A stretch of DNA of 64,000 bases. Source: Lateolabrax maculatus (taxonomy: Eukaryota; Chordata; Actinopteri; Acropomatiformes; Lateolabracidae). Below the pieces are notes generated by a model. The model worked only from the letters and a program-made list of their open reading frames with translations, searched no databases and had not been told where the DNA came from. This document shows, piece after piece, positions 13,379 through 26,700 of this stretch. Position numbers and translations under genes: made by a program. The stretch covers positions 14,848,001 to 14,912,000 of the forward strand of contig CM062214.1 in NCBI GenBank assembly GCA_031216445.1, in the 5' to 3' direction. How positions within the stretch are numbered: position 1 is the stretch's first letter; each line of letters opens with the position of its first letter.

Positions 13379-16300
13379 AATTTGGGATTTAGCATGGCAA
13401 ACAATTATCAGTTACAATCACATGACCCATTTAAATGCATAAAAATTACAAGTATTAATTTGATGTAGTCAATCTTGCTAATTTCTTGAAACGTTTAAGT
13501 TTCTGCAAAGCATTATCACGGATAAAACAAAAGATGAAGTTTGTTATACTTGTTAAACTTTTTTTTGGTTATTATAACCTTCATAGTGATAAATATCATG
13601 ATTAATAATCATTTTGAGATACATTAACACAAGACAACAGCAAAGGAATGACAACTTTAAAAAAATAGTTGGAAATAATTACCTTTTATTCTCAACAAAG
13701 ACTGCCACAAGTCAAAAAACACCTTACCACATATGTCCTTTTTGAAAACGCCAAATAACACAGTTTTGTCACTTTGACTTTCCATGTTTCAGTACAATAG
13801 GTTGAACTTTTTGAGCTGCAGTGGGAACAATTATCCTCCCAATTATGAGGATGGCAAATCCAGGGCGAATGTGGGAGAGCAAATCAAAAAGTTAGTACAT
13901 GTACAGTTCAATTCTCATAATTAGTGAGGAATGACTGCAGTAATTGGTTTTTACACATCACCACCTTACCTGAATCAACCAAAACCAATTATTTTTACCT
14001 GAGAGTCTTGTGTGTCTGTCCAAACCAATTATATTTATTCTGGCTGAGGTTTACTGTGGTCAATACACTCCATTACTCTCTACCTGTCCATTGTAACGCT
14101 CTGTACACCTCATGTATCGACCGCAGTGACGACAGACTGGCAGAGTGTGAACATGAATTAAGTAGGATACAGCAGCACCCGTTCCATAAAGAGGTTGACT
14201 GATGCTCCATGATGACTCCCAGGGTCATTACATGACAGTTAAGTTGATAGATGCCATCCACAGAGGGGTAATTCTCCTTCTGACAGGCCCACCGCCCTCT
14301 ACAGTGATGAAACGCTGACCTGATGAATGCTTTTACACATTTCCTAACGCTGGTCTGTTTTTAGGCTGAACAGCCATTTTAAATCACGCCATATCAGATG
14401 AGCTGTAGACCACCAAAACTGAGAGGAAAGCGCACTATGAGCAGTTAACTAATAATCAATTTCTCAAACCATTTTTGGAGGTCTCACTATAGTAAAATGT
14501 AATTCGCAAAATAGTCCACAATGCTGAACACTCCCCCTGTAGACTTTGTGTGGCGCTCAAAGGTTAAAAGCTCTTTTAGTGGAGAATCCCTTTGGAGTAC
14601 CCACTGCACATGAGAGCACAGTTTAGTCTGTATGCCCCTGAAGCGCACCACTTCTGGTGAGGGTTAATCCAATTTTCATCATAAATGTACTTCTGAACTG
14701 CATGCTACAAAACATGGAACAGCAGTTCTTTTGTTAAGCAAAGATCAATGGTTGTGTGGTTAATTCTTTTCAGTTTTATCTGTCTAAAGGGTCCAGGAAA
14801 TCAATTTCCATGTTTCTTACAATGATGTGGCCTTTAACCTTTGAACCTAAGGCAGGTCACAAAATGGACTTACTAATCAATACAGGAAAAGGCTGTTTTC
14901 TATCTGACTGTGTGAATGCATCATCAATAGTCATCTGAGACGAGAGTACCTAATTATTGATTTTGGTTGGTAATTGGTGATAAAGGTGGTTTAACACAGG
15001 TTAGGCATCGTCACCCTACACAGATATACATATATTTTTAACAAGATTTTTTGGAGTCTGTTTTCAGTGAAAGGACAGAACCTTCCCAAGTGCTTTGTTA
15101 TATCATGTGCCTACTTCAAATGGATCGAGAGATGTACATCATGTCTCACTGGCTGTTGTGTTTTGTGATATCTTTCAGTCCTATTTATGGATCATCGGTC
15201 TTTGCTTCCTAAAATGCACCTCGTAAAAGTAATGAATGGTCACAGCCCATTGCACCCGTTACACTGTCAGCAGTCTAGGACAGCATGTCTACATAAATGC
15301 GCAAGTAATTGTTATGTGAGGGTCAAAATAAAAGTAGTACACTTTTCCCACATTTTGAAAAGGACTACACACATGCTGTCTCATACAATTAATATGCCTT
15401 CAGTTCACATTGTCAGCACTAAGGAGTAGCACTATACTTATTTGGCCTTAATCACCAAAAGAGAGGGAGAGATAGACGGAGAAAGGTGGAAAGAGAACGA
15501 AACACACAAAGTAATTGGATAAATTAACTGATAAACCTCTGATAATGTGCAGGTCTAATAAGGGGTCTATTGTTCTGAAAATAACAAAGCATCTGATACC
15601 CCATCCTCAAATCTCTCTTTCTCTTTACAAAAAACGAACACACACTTGTACATATAGTGTCTCCCCATACTGTGAGATTTTAGTCACCGGTGCAGCTGTG
15701 GGTTGTGCAAGGTGCACTATAGATAGATAAACAAGCACACGCACACACACGAGCACACACACAGAGGGGGAAAAAACACAGAAAACACACACACTGGGTT
15801 GTGGGGCTATCTCTCCTCTCAGTGTACTGCGGTCCATCGACCCTGCATGGCTGCTCTCAGCTGGATACGTGTCATCCACAGCAGCCATGCCTGTTAGGGG
15901 GAGAGCAAGAGCTGTGGAGGGTGCAAGGGAGGTGGAAATAAATGGGGAGAGTGGAGCACCAGCAAGGAGAGGGTGGGCGAGGGAGATGGGAAGAGGAGGA
16001 AACGGTGCAGGAGTGATGCCGTGGAGGAAACGGGATGAAACGCAACAAGCAAAAGAGGAGCGTGGTGGCGTGTATGCGGCCTACTCACTGACTTCCGATT
16101 TGAACAGGGTCAGAGGTGAAATGGGGTTGTCTGTCAGATGTTACTCTGCATCATAACTCCCAGGGAGAAGGGTCAGTAGTCAGCCTCCTGCTTTAACTGA
16201 TCCTCTCTCCTCTTCTTCCATCAGGTTGTTTTCTGGCTGTTGTTTACTCACCTCATGTGTGTGCCCCATCTCTCTTTAATAGGTGTCTGTGGCGATGTTG

Positions 16301-16451
16301 CCATGTGCCAGCTGCCATCTGCTCTTATCCCTCTTAATTCAGGTAAGACATTTAATGCCAATATGTTAGATATGTTAGAAGTAAATATATAAGTAAAGAT
16401 GTTCTTAATTACTGAATTTACTGGTATAATCTGAAAGTACATAACTCTTTA

Positions 16452-16500
16452 AAGGAATAGTTCGACGTTTTGGTAAATGTACTTATTTGCTTAACAATAA
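16452..16500 (+). repeat. Fragment resembling a common teleost interspersed repeat
   Basis: The wording AAAGGAATAGTTCGACGTTTTGG followed by an A/T-rich TGTACTTATTTGC resembles a dispersed fish repeat. A second, longer copy with a near-identical opening lies at about 53664. The family name is not known to me. Confidence 0.5.
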
Positions 16501-19500
16501 TTGTCAACATTTGCCTTTTGTTTACATATGGGGCAGATAATACAGAACATATAACTGAAATTCTTTTCAGTAACAAATTAAAATTGCCACCACTATAGCT
16601 TGCAAATGTGATGGTGTTTGTATGCTAAATCTTGGATATCCTCTCACTTATATTAATGCCTTTTAAGACAGAATTTCCAGGCAATGATGGTACTTTGACA
16701 AAACAAATGTTAATTTTGGTGTATTGTGTATCTTAAGCAAGTTTCAAGTCTCAGCATGCTGTTTTCAATACACCATGAACTGACATAATCTGTAACCAGT
16801 GGCTGCTTAAAAAAAAAGAAACAATGCATTCATCAGTCTAATGAAAGCTGTGGCATACTTTAGAAAATCGACAGTTGTTTACTTGCTTCCTATTAAAAAG
16901 GGCTCAAACATGCAAAAATACCCTGATCCTTAAAATACATGCAATAGATTCATAGGTCAAGTGCATTGTCCTGTACTTTAGCTTTCTTGGCAATATTTTC
17001 GGTAAAAAAGAAAGAAGGGACAAAAAGTGGAACATTTTCTGTTTCACAGTGTGTGCTTTGCTTGTGCAGTAGCTCTTGAGACAGGAAGCTGAGTTTGGGC
17101 TCTTTCCAAGAGGTTATAATGAAGCAAACATTCAATTTCAGTGGACACCATGAGAGCGGTGTAAAAATGCGTGGAGACATTATTTGGCACATTTCTGGGA
17201 AATTGACTTCAACAGTTGCCAATTACATTAAAGCATACTGTCAAAGTAAGGCATTGAGTCAAACTGTTGTTACAGTCGCAGCTCCATAAATATATAATTT
17301 TATATGCCACAACACAGAACCATTTATATGCATTTGTACACAAACGTACACACACTCAAAACAAACACACAGCCACATCTGCAGCCTTGTTGCAGCGTTG
17401 TCCTCCAAACTGAGCTCATTACAAAGTTCCCCTTTGTGTTTGTTTCAAAGTGGCCTCTAATAATAATGTAACTTTGTTTAAAGAGTTTATTTCCAAGAAC
17501 TTCAGCTATTTTAGTGGAATACTGGAAATCATTCAAAGAGATTTTTTCCCCAGTGCACAAACATAAACACACGCACACACAGCGTGGACACACACGCATC
17601 TAGCACGTGTAACAGCATGGAGAAAGGATATAAATCTTTCATCAATCTTCCCCCAAAAAACAGACATTAAGTTGAATTATATATCCATCAAATACATGTT
17701 AGGTAGTCTCCTGTGGGAATTTGACAGGAAATACCTTCTTAAAGCAAGGGACAAGACTGACTTGAAAAGACCACATCAGGGTGCATCGTACAAATTACTG
17801 TTACTTATGGTTCAAATGAGGTATCATCACTCTAATCCCTTCTGTAATAATGATATGTAATGATCATACATCTATCATATTTGCTGATTCTGTGTGTCTT
17901 CTACATGTTTCCTGAACACTAATTCGGATCTCTGTTGGCTGAGAGTGAAGGGAGCGAAGACATAGAAATAGTCTCCTTTTAGGTCAACCCCTCAGAGAGG
18001 CAGAGGTGTGTGTTTGGGCCTGTGTGTGAGTGTGTATGTCTGAGTGTGCGTGTGTGGGTGGGTGTTTGTCTGAGTTTGTGTGTTTGTCTGTACGTGTGTG
18101 TCATATTACAGAGCAGAGTGGTAAAGGTATGGCAGCCGCCTGCAGAAAAATCTGAGCTGCCTGCATCTAAGAGAAGCTTTCATCCTCCTACCTGCCCACC
18201 AAAGAGGGGAGGCGTACACTCTCTTGCTCTTTCTGAGACACACACAAACACACACGCACACATAAACCAGGGTTTAGGCCGGAGATGCCAGCAATCAACA
18301 AAAATTTCACTACAAGCTTGCTCCTTGGTCTAGATTGATTTTTATTGTCAAAACGTCAACCTCCTGCCTCTGTCTTATCTCTCCTGAGGACTGGAGAGAC
18401 TGCAAGGGAGACATGAGAGACAGAATTTAAAAGAAGAAAGATATTTCATACTCAAGGCTTTTACTGACTTTGCGTTAGCTAAATAGTTTAAAAGATATAA
18501 ACACAGAGAGAACGAGAAGGATAGAGACTAGATAAAGAACAGGTTATTTATCATACCATACAGCTGAATCTTGGAATCCTTGGACGTTTAGTATTGCGTT
18601 TGCATAAAGTTGTGGAACTTGCAAGAAAAGAAAGGTCAAAATCAATGCAGCAGGGGCTGGGATATGCTGACTTTAATACCCCATTTCCACCTGGTAGTGC
18701 TAACATGCAATATATTTGTCTACGTCTTATCTGAATAAGGAAAAATGCATGTTAAGGCAAGGTGTGTGATGCCGCAGAACGCGTTGCAATCAGAATGCCA
18801 GAGCACGTCTGGAGGTGGTATGGCTAAAAACTCACCTGACAAGTTGAAAGGTCACAACTCCACCTCTTCCTTCTATCCCAGAAAATACCTTCAAATGACC
18901 CCTTCCTCTGCAAGTGAAAAATAAGTGGAACCCATACAGCACCATTGCTTCCCTTCAGCTGAGATACATCTTCAGTTCACTAGCTCCACTTTCTCATCTG
19001 CATTTTGAGGTTGATCACAATAGTGGCAGAACCATGACAGTGAAAAAGCTTATTAGTAACAATTTTAAATGCAAAGGTCAGTGATCCAATGTCCTTTTCA
19101 AGATATCCAGATACTGATTGCATGTTAATACCATGTGTACATGGGGTCCCTAGTAACATTGCCAAATATTGTGAATCAGTACTATTTCCATAGTGACCCT
19201 CAACAGCCCCCTTTGTCATACCTTTCTTACCTGGTTAATTGACAGTCTTTCAAACTCTACACCCTCATTTTGTAATGTGTGCTTTCTGACAAAAATAAAT
19301 ATTGTACAATCCTAAGCTGATATAACTCTGATGACATCTTTAGGGGACAAAGCTACCTTCAGAGCCACGGAAGACATTGTACAACTGTTTTTACATTTGT
19401 AGTAAATTTAAGTTGACATGTAAAATCTGTGGAGTACCCTTTAAAAAATAAGATTAAATACTTTTGGAAAGTGGACGTGGAGAATGTTGGTGAACAAGAC

Positions 19501-19823
19501 AGTCAAAACACAGAGTGATGGGTTTAATTGAGTTGTAAGCTATGATAAGTAGCATTTGGCTGTTGTTGGCCGAGCTTCTTTCATGGTGAAATGCGTTCAG
19601 TCTTCACACTGTAATTATGCAGGGGAGTGGGGGAGCAATACATCTGATAATACACACACTCATACACACACACACACATACTTAGGGGTATAAACTCATG
19701 GGCGAGCGGTGAATTGTTGGAACAGAGATCAGATTAGAGAAGCTTTTCTGATCTGTGGCATGAGAAGGCTGGGCTCATGTATCAACCAGCCATCTAAGCT
19801 GGCTTATCCTGATACAACCAGGG

Positions 19824-19826
<3 letters not shown>

Positions 19827-19872
<46 letters not shown>
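19827..19872. repeat. (CA)n microsatellite
   Basis: An uninterrupted run of about 23 CA units, one of the longest in the window. Confidence 0.93.
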
Positions 19873-19873
<1 letters not shown>

Positions 19874-20156
19874 ACATACTTACAAGAAGAAAGTTTACTG
19901 GGTGATGTAAGGGAGGGGGGTACAATCTCCAAACAATTCCATATCCCCTTTAGTCATGGCATATCTTTGGCTGTGAAGCGGAAACGACTTTGAGCCCTTT
20001 TTAACAGTGTCCCCAAACTCCACTAAAGGTCTACTTTGCTGTCTTTATACTTTATAGTAACATTTACAAAAGTATTTCATCGTACAGCTCCTGACAGCTT
20101 TGTGATTCGTCCTGTGGCTCGTTGATTGAATGGCGTCTCCTCTCCTCTCCAAGCAG

Positions 20157-20402
20157 GACTGATGTCCAGATGGTGTGCCCCTCCATGTGTGGTCCCATTC
20201 AGCTCTCCCTGACCGTTTCATGGGCCACAAATCGACCCAAGCATCCACGGCCACTGATTGACTCAACCCCGCAGCGCACTGTACACCTCACCCTTAACCC
20301 CTCACCCCTAACCTTCACCCTCAGCCCCCCACCTCCCTCTGTCCCACTCTGTGTCAAGCCTCTCCTCAAATTTTGACAATCCTAGCACTCCTTGAGCCCA
20401 AC
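20157..20402 (+). other. grm3: grm3 5' UTR within the first coding exon
   Basis: A pyrimidine-rich tract ends in CTCTCCAAGCAG, giving a good acceptor with AG at 20155-20156. No other equally good acceptor was noticed between it and the ATG at 20403. The leader holds a 68-codon upstream reading frame and, just before the ATG, a C-rich segment with CCCTAA-like units (about 20285-20335). The acceptor choice is inferred. Confidence 0.5.
20170..20376 (+). other. Upstream open reading frame in the grm3 leader
   Basis: ATG at 20170 opens a 68-codon frame ending at TGA 20374-20376, 26 bases before the main ATG and in a different frame. The peptide is Pro/Leu/Thr-rich with no recognisable domain. It matters only if the leader is spliced as proposed, when it would lower or gate initiation on the receptor ATG. 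Confidence 0.4.
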
Positions 20403-20720
20403 ATGGTGGCCCGCATTCCCGCTCTGGTCTTGGTCATGATGTGTCGGGGCGTCTTTCTCTCTGTTGGAGACCCGCCTCAGTCCCGCCGGGAGATCCGCAT
20501 CGAGGGAGATCTGGTGCTCGGCGGCCTTTTCCCGGTGCACGAGAAAGGTGCTGGGATGGAGGAGTGTGGGCGTGTGAACGAGGACAGAGGGATCCAGAGG
20601 CTGGAGGCCATGCTGTTTGCCATCGACAGAATCAATATGGATAACACTCTGCTGCCTGGGGTCTCCCTTGGGGTCCACATACTGGACACCTGCTCCAGGG
20701 ATACCTATGCACTGGAGCAG
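20403..20720 (+). CDS. grm3: grm3 coding exon 1 (residues 1-106)
   Basis: It encodes the signal peptide and the first strand-helix units of the ligand domain (EGDLVLGGLFP, then NEDRGIQRLEAM with glutamate-contacting R62 and R66). It ends ALEQ in phase 0 before GTGAGT. Human GRM3, as I recall, has no intron here, so this may be a gained intron. Confidence 0.96.
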
Positions 20721-23700
20721 GTGAGTGAGCACGGTCACTGTACATAAACTCTGCATGTTTTTAATGGGAAACGATTCCGGACAGGATTGCGAACGTTGAT
20801 ACAACGTTTTAGATAAAGCACAGTTAAGATACAGTACTGTTTAATTAGCTGTTTGTTCTCTTGTGCTGCTCTCCAAAAGTTGCTCTCCAAAGTTGTGGTG
20901 TCAGAAGTAAAAAGTCCAATGTTTCAATTTTAAATCAAGTAAAACCATAAGGTCTCATTAAAAGGTAATATTCAGGTAAAGTAAATGTACCTCGAAATTC
21001 TATTTTATTCTCTACGGAGAAGGATCCTGCCTCAAATGATAACAGCTGATGAGAAATAGAGATTGAAGCTATTTGCAATGAAGGAAATGAGCCTGATATA
21101 AAAAAAAAAAAAAGATAGTATTTTCCCTCAGGGATTGTTATCTTCATAGAAATGTATTCTATCTTATTGCTGAGCTATTTAGGGATAATGCATCAAGCGA
21201 TCTTATACAATGAGCTCTTTGACTGATTGTATAAACCCTGGATTCTTGACTTTTGCTTTCCCTAAATGGGTTGCAGGTAAATTGGTTGTTTGTCCACAGA
21301 CCAGCAGTATCTTATAATGTGACTTGTCAGAAGACTTTATTTGCAACTCGGACCCTGTACTGAAAGCATTTAAGAACCCCTATTTTAAAGCAATGGTTGT
21401 TGTTTCTTTATTCTTATAAAGATCATAAAGTGTTTCACAGCCTAAATACATAACATCGACCATATGGTACCCAGTATGTTGCACAGCATTTGATATAAAA
21501 TATCTATGTGGGTGTGTTTCCTAGGCTCTGGAGTTTGTAAGAGCCTCCCTCACCAAGGTGGACGACACAGAGTTCATCTGTCCAGACGGATCTTACGCTC
21601 TGCAGGACGACAGCCCGCTCGCAATCGCTGGAGTCATAGGTGGATCCTTCAGTAGCGTCTCCATACAGGTAACACACAGCATCCAGGTATAGGTATATTT
21701 ATACGAACACATTTTACCATCATCATCTAACTTTAACCTCCTTGTTGGATTCTTCTTTCATCTTTTACTCATCTTCGCACCCCGACCAAGTGTGCAAAAG
21801 CTGGCTTCCAGTGACATGGTAGTGAAGTGTGTCCATGTCTGTGTCAGCGCATGTGTGTGTGTGTGTGTGTGTGTGTTTGTGTGTGCACTTATTTCTTAGA
21901 ATCAAGTTCCATTGGTGTTCTTGTGTGTCTCCCCAGCTCTTGTAGCTCTTGTCACAGAGCTGGGTAATTTGCATAGTTTAACATAAAACCTCCTTCTCCT
22001 TTACTCCTCTGTGACTGCACAAAAGCATCCTCCTATCAGTCCTTAAATCCCTAATCTCTGCAACTGTCTCTCTGTCTTCTCTTTCGCACCCTCTTTTTTC
22101 TCTCTCTACCATTTTATGTATTTCTCTTTTTTCTGTCCCTTAAATCTTAGCTCTCTTCCCTCTCATCACTGCGTGCTTCTTTTTTTCCTCCTTCTTTATA
22201 TGCATTCAGAGGCACCCCTCGCGGCTATTTGGGGAGCGCTCAGTGTATGCTGACCTCAGCCCCCTTCTTCTCCTCCGCCTCCTTCCTAGGGCAGCCATTG
22301 TTAACACATCTGCTCTGTCTCTCGTCCTTCATCAAACATAATTATCCCTTGTTTTCTTGCAGCTCATTCTTGTTGCCCTTTGTTGCCGTTGATGTTGTTT
22401 TTACCTGTCTTTTCCGAGGGCAGCACTGTTTACGAGACCCAAACTGTGCTCTGCTTTCTGATCGCTTGCCAGTGAAGCTAATCCAGCTACTCCTTCATGC
22501 CTCTCTACTTGGCCATTCTGTCTGTAGCTTCTAAATGAAGTAATAGGGAACTGTTCAATGTTTAACCATGCACAACTAAACACCAATGTTGCATTTACAT
22601 ACCAGGCATCATTCCTCCCCTCCGTTTGTACACATGTGTGTATGTGTCTCTATGTGTCTGTGTGCGTGTGTGTGACTTGCATTCCAAGCAGAAAACACAC
22701 AGCAGCCCTCCACTGCACCAATTTTTTCCTCCTTCCCTTTAATTTTTTTTTTCTACTCGTCTCTCATATTCAAACCATTCCTACAGTACATCTCCCTTCC
22801 CTCTCTCTCTCTCGCAGCAAGGGAGCAGCTTTCACAAACAGAGTAAACTCTCAGTGTCCCTACAGACAGGCCTCTTAGCTGGCTGTAGTCATTGTTCAGT
22901 GGCAGGTAATGGAGCAATGCGGTTACATTTTGCAGCGTGACCTTCCCTGACATTTAAGTCAACTGCCATCTTAAAACTATAAAACCTACCCCAAAGTACT
23001 ATAAGCAGCCATCCAAGTGTGTGTGTCTGTGTGTGTGTCAGTGCAGGTGTATGTGTCGACCTGTCCTTGTGCACATCAGTATATGTATATGAGTGTGTTT
23101 TCTAATCTTCTACATTATTAGTCTAATGAGATTCTGACATGTTGTCAAAACAGCTCATCAACTGAGCTATGAATGAAATATAGAAAAGCCAAGAGTGATG
23201 CGTTCTAAAAGGATTAAACTGAGGGGAAAACAGAATGGCTGTGTAGTTTGTGTTTATTTGCATATGACTGATTGTGTATGTTTACATGTCTTTGTGTGCA
23301 TGAGAATGTGTGGCAATTATATATTCACCGCTTGTGTTGGCGTCTGTGACTAAAATTGTAATGAAGAGAACATGACCAAACCCCAATCAACAGTAAAAGG
23401 GAATATTATATGGACATCAGTAGACCCCAGATGATGTCCATCACTAATGCATGAGTCAGTGATTTATTGAACTTCTGTGCGTGTGTGTGTGTGTGTGCTA
23501 CTACTTTATGTTTCTCCATGTACATACATGCCTACACTTGCTGCATTGTATTTTTATCTTTAAATAATCACATTATGACTGAAGCAATTCCTATCAGCAG
23601 CAGCCCTTCTAAATATGTTCACATAGTCATTTTTGATCAGACTTTTAACACATTAACTGAAGAGCTTGACACATATAGGGATTTGCTCTCCAATACAAAT

Positions 23701-26700
23701 GAGAAAATAAAAAAAAAACATGTCTTTAAATAGCTGTGGTTGAGCAGTTTTATTGCAGTTAATAATAATGTATTTAATACATTTTGACATTACTCACACA
23801 CACATTCTTTTCTCTGCTGGCTGACAGTCCATATGCAGACATTTTTACTTGACAGCTACCAAGAAGGAACGATCATCTTTTACAAAGACACTGAAATGTT
23901 TTCTCCAGTGCTTGTTGCAAATGGTTAGTTTTAGGTGCTTTTGGGTTTGACTTGTTTGTCTCCCTTTGCTCCATTGGACCATATTAGAATCAGGTGCTCT
24001 GAAACACTATTATATTTACTTTATTTTTTTATTGTTACCCAATACCCAGTATTGATCTTATATTTTTGTCATCAATTCAAAAATGTTGAACTCAGTAGTC
24101 AGCAGTGGCATGAATCAAATCTGAACTCTTGAGTATATGATATGAAAATAATCCAAAGCGTGGACACATCCTATGTAGCAGTATTTGGGTTGTTATCCTG
24201 TGTAATACGCAGAAAAAATGTGTTTTTGTTTTTGAGATACTTCTCCTCTTCTGCGTATCCTCCAGTTTCACGCTGTGTGTGTACTTGTATGCTTCTTTCA
24301 AGTGCCCCATTAAATTAATTGCACAGTAATTGGTTCTGTTACTGCCACCTCTCAAAACATTTGCATTGTAAACACTACAAGTAGCTGTTTGACTGCTTGA
24401 ATTTAACGCAGTTCCACACCATGGCCTGACTGATATCCCTGCTGTAACTGGTGCGCAACTCTTGCTTAAATAAAACTTCACTTTACATAAATGAGTCAGA
24501 GGTTAATGACACAAAATAGAATAAGATTCAGAGACATTGAATTTGATTAACACCACATATCAAATTATAGGGTTCATACAAGTCAACAACAAAATAGTGA
24601 TGGGAGAAATCAGTCAAATCAAACTCAATCTACAGTACATGAAATCAGTTAGACTAGTTGAGAACAAAATTATGGGAATTATTGTGTAAATTCTTAAGAA
24701 TGTTTCTTTGTTGTTTCTCTGTCTCTCCTATGTTGTGTTGTATTGTGTTATTCTGAAACAAACCATTAACCTTATCATATAGCCATGTGCTGGAAAAATC
24801 CAGGCTAAAAAGATTTATCAATCAATCAATCACGGTACCTACAATTCATTAAATCTGTGATAGTTTAATTTTGCAAGAGTAGGTCTTTTTTGCAAGATTT
24901 CTGTCTCTCCCCTCAGGTTGCCAATCTTCTCAGGCTCTTCCAGATCCCTCAGATAAGCTATGCGTCGACCAGTGCCAAGCTCAGTGACAAGACCCGCTAC
25001 GATTACTTTGCCCGCACAGTCCCCCCTGACTTCTACCAGGCTAAAGCCATGGCAGAGATCCTCCGGTTCTTCAACTGGACGTACGTGTCCACTGTGGCAT
25101 CAGAGGGTGATTACGGCGAAACCGGTATAGAGGCTTTCGAACAAGAGGCACGCATGAGGAACATCTGTATTGCCACCTCAGAGAAGGTAATAGAACACAA
25201 TAGAATATGATTTTTTTTCTGCATGAATTTAGAGCAACCAGTGCTCAAAACCAGATATCAAAAACCCCAAACATTAATCAGCGTCACAGTGATGTATGGC
25301 CTGAGGCTGTACCAGTAACAATGAATGGGGCACTAAATTTGTGAGCTTATAAAAATTTGTCTCCATGTCTTATCTTGTCTTACACACAAATGGGGTTTAT
25401 ATTACACTGGTGTTATCAGTTGTGAACCAGAAAATGAACGCTTATCTCCAAGAACTTGTTCTGGGTACTTTCACAGTCACATTTTTCATCTCCTTTGCTA
25501 CGAAGCGCATGATGGTGTGAGACCGAAGTACAGAACATACTTTCTGGTTGTACCTCGCTATGAATGATGGTGATGAATAATCACAAATAGGGACTGCAAA
25601 ACTATTTGGGAGTAGAAGGAGCATTTACAGTACATCTGTCATTACATTAATGTCTTCTTTCTGTCCAGGTGGGGCGTTCTAACGCTAAGAAGTCCTATGA
25701 AGCTGTGATCCGTCAGCTCCTCCAGAAGCCAAATGCCCGTGTGGCCGTCTTATTCCTGCGTAGCGACGATGCCAGAGAGCTGCTGGCAGCTGCTGCCAGG
25801 CTTAACACCTCCTTTATCTGGGTGGCCAGTGATGGCTGGGGTGCACAGGAAAGCATTGTCAAGGGAAATGAGGTCACTGCTGAAGGAGCCATCACACTTG
25901 AGCTGGCAGCCAATCCCGTACCAGAATTCAACCGCTACTTCCTCAGCCTGAATCCGGGAAAAAACCATCGTAATCCCTGGTACAGGGAATTCTGGGAGCA
26001 GCGGTTCCAGTGCTCTTTGGGTGGTGGAGGAGCAGGAGGAGGGGGAGGTGTTGGATTGGGAGAGACGCCTCTCCCACCGTGTGACAAGGACTTGTTAATG
26101 GATAAGAGTAACTTTGAACCAGAGTCCAAGATCATGTTCGTGGTGAACGCGGTGTACGCCATAGCCATTGCCCTCCATAATATGCAACGGAGCCTGTGCT
26201 TCAACACCACCAAGCTGTGCGACAGCATGAAGGTGCTGGATGGGCGCAGACTCTACAGGGATTACATCCTTAATGTCAGCTTCACAGGTAAGAGAGCTGG
26301 AGCATGGCGAAGAGAGTGAAGAGTCTTAGATAAGGTGTTCAAGGTGGATGAAGAGTGAAAAGAAGTGAAATGTTGGAGAAGAAGTTGGGAAAGAGGGGGT
26401 AGAGATAGCAGGAAATAGACAGGAATGTGAGTGCTCTGCCTAGTTAACAGTCCTCTCATGAACAACACAAGGATTGTGTCCTTCTCCTCAGCCAAACCAC
26501 AGAACATAAAAAGTACTGAGACAAATCCGCTTAATTGCTACGTATTGTCAGAGCCAGCCTGCCATTGACACCTATTACCCATGCGTAATTGATACGACAC
26601 TACAAAGTTGCTTTGAGGAATGAGAGCTGCAGTTAATCCGTCAGCCATATTCTTCTATCTTGCACTAATGAGATTGTGTGTGTTATAATAGCTCCTATAG

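Larger units (their letters stand above)
6569..20156 (+). other. grm3: Presumed first intron of grm3 (no coding sequence seen)
   Basis: About 13.6 kb with no recognisable coding exon on either strand. It holds microsatellites near 8670, 12075 and 19827, a long inverted repeat at 13300-13378 and a short teleost-repeat-like fragment near 16455. If the candidate first exon is wrong, this is upstream intergenic DNA. Confidence 0.4.

Noticed and set aside
20373..20402. Upstream TTG-started extension of the grm3 protein
   Set aside because: A TTG start ten codons upstream would spoil the signal peptide; the ATG at 20403 has a good context and gives the expected length.
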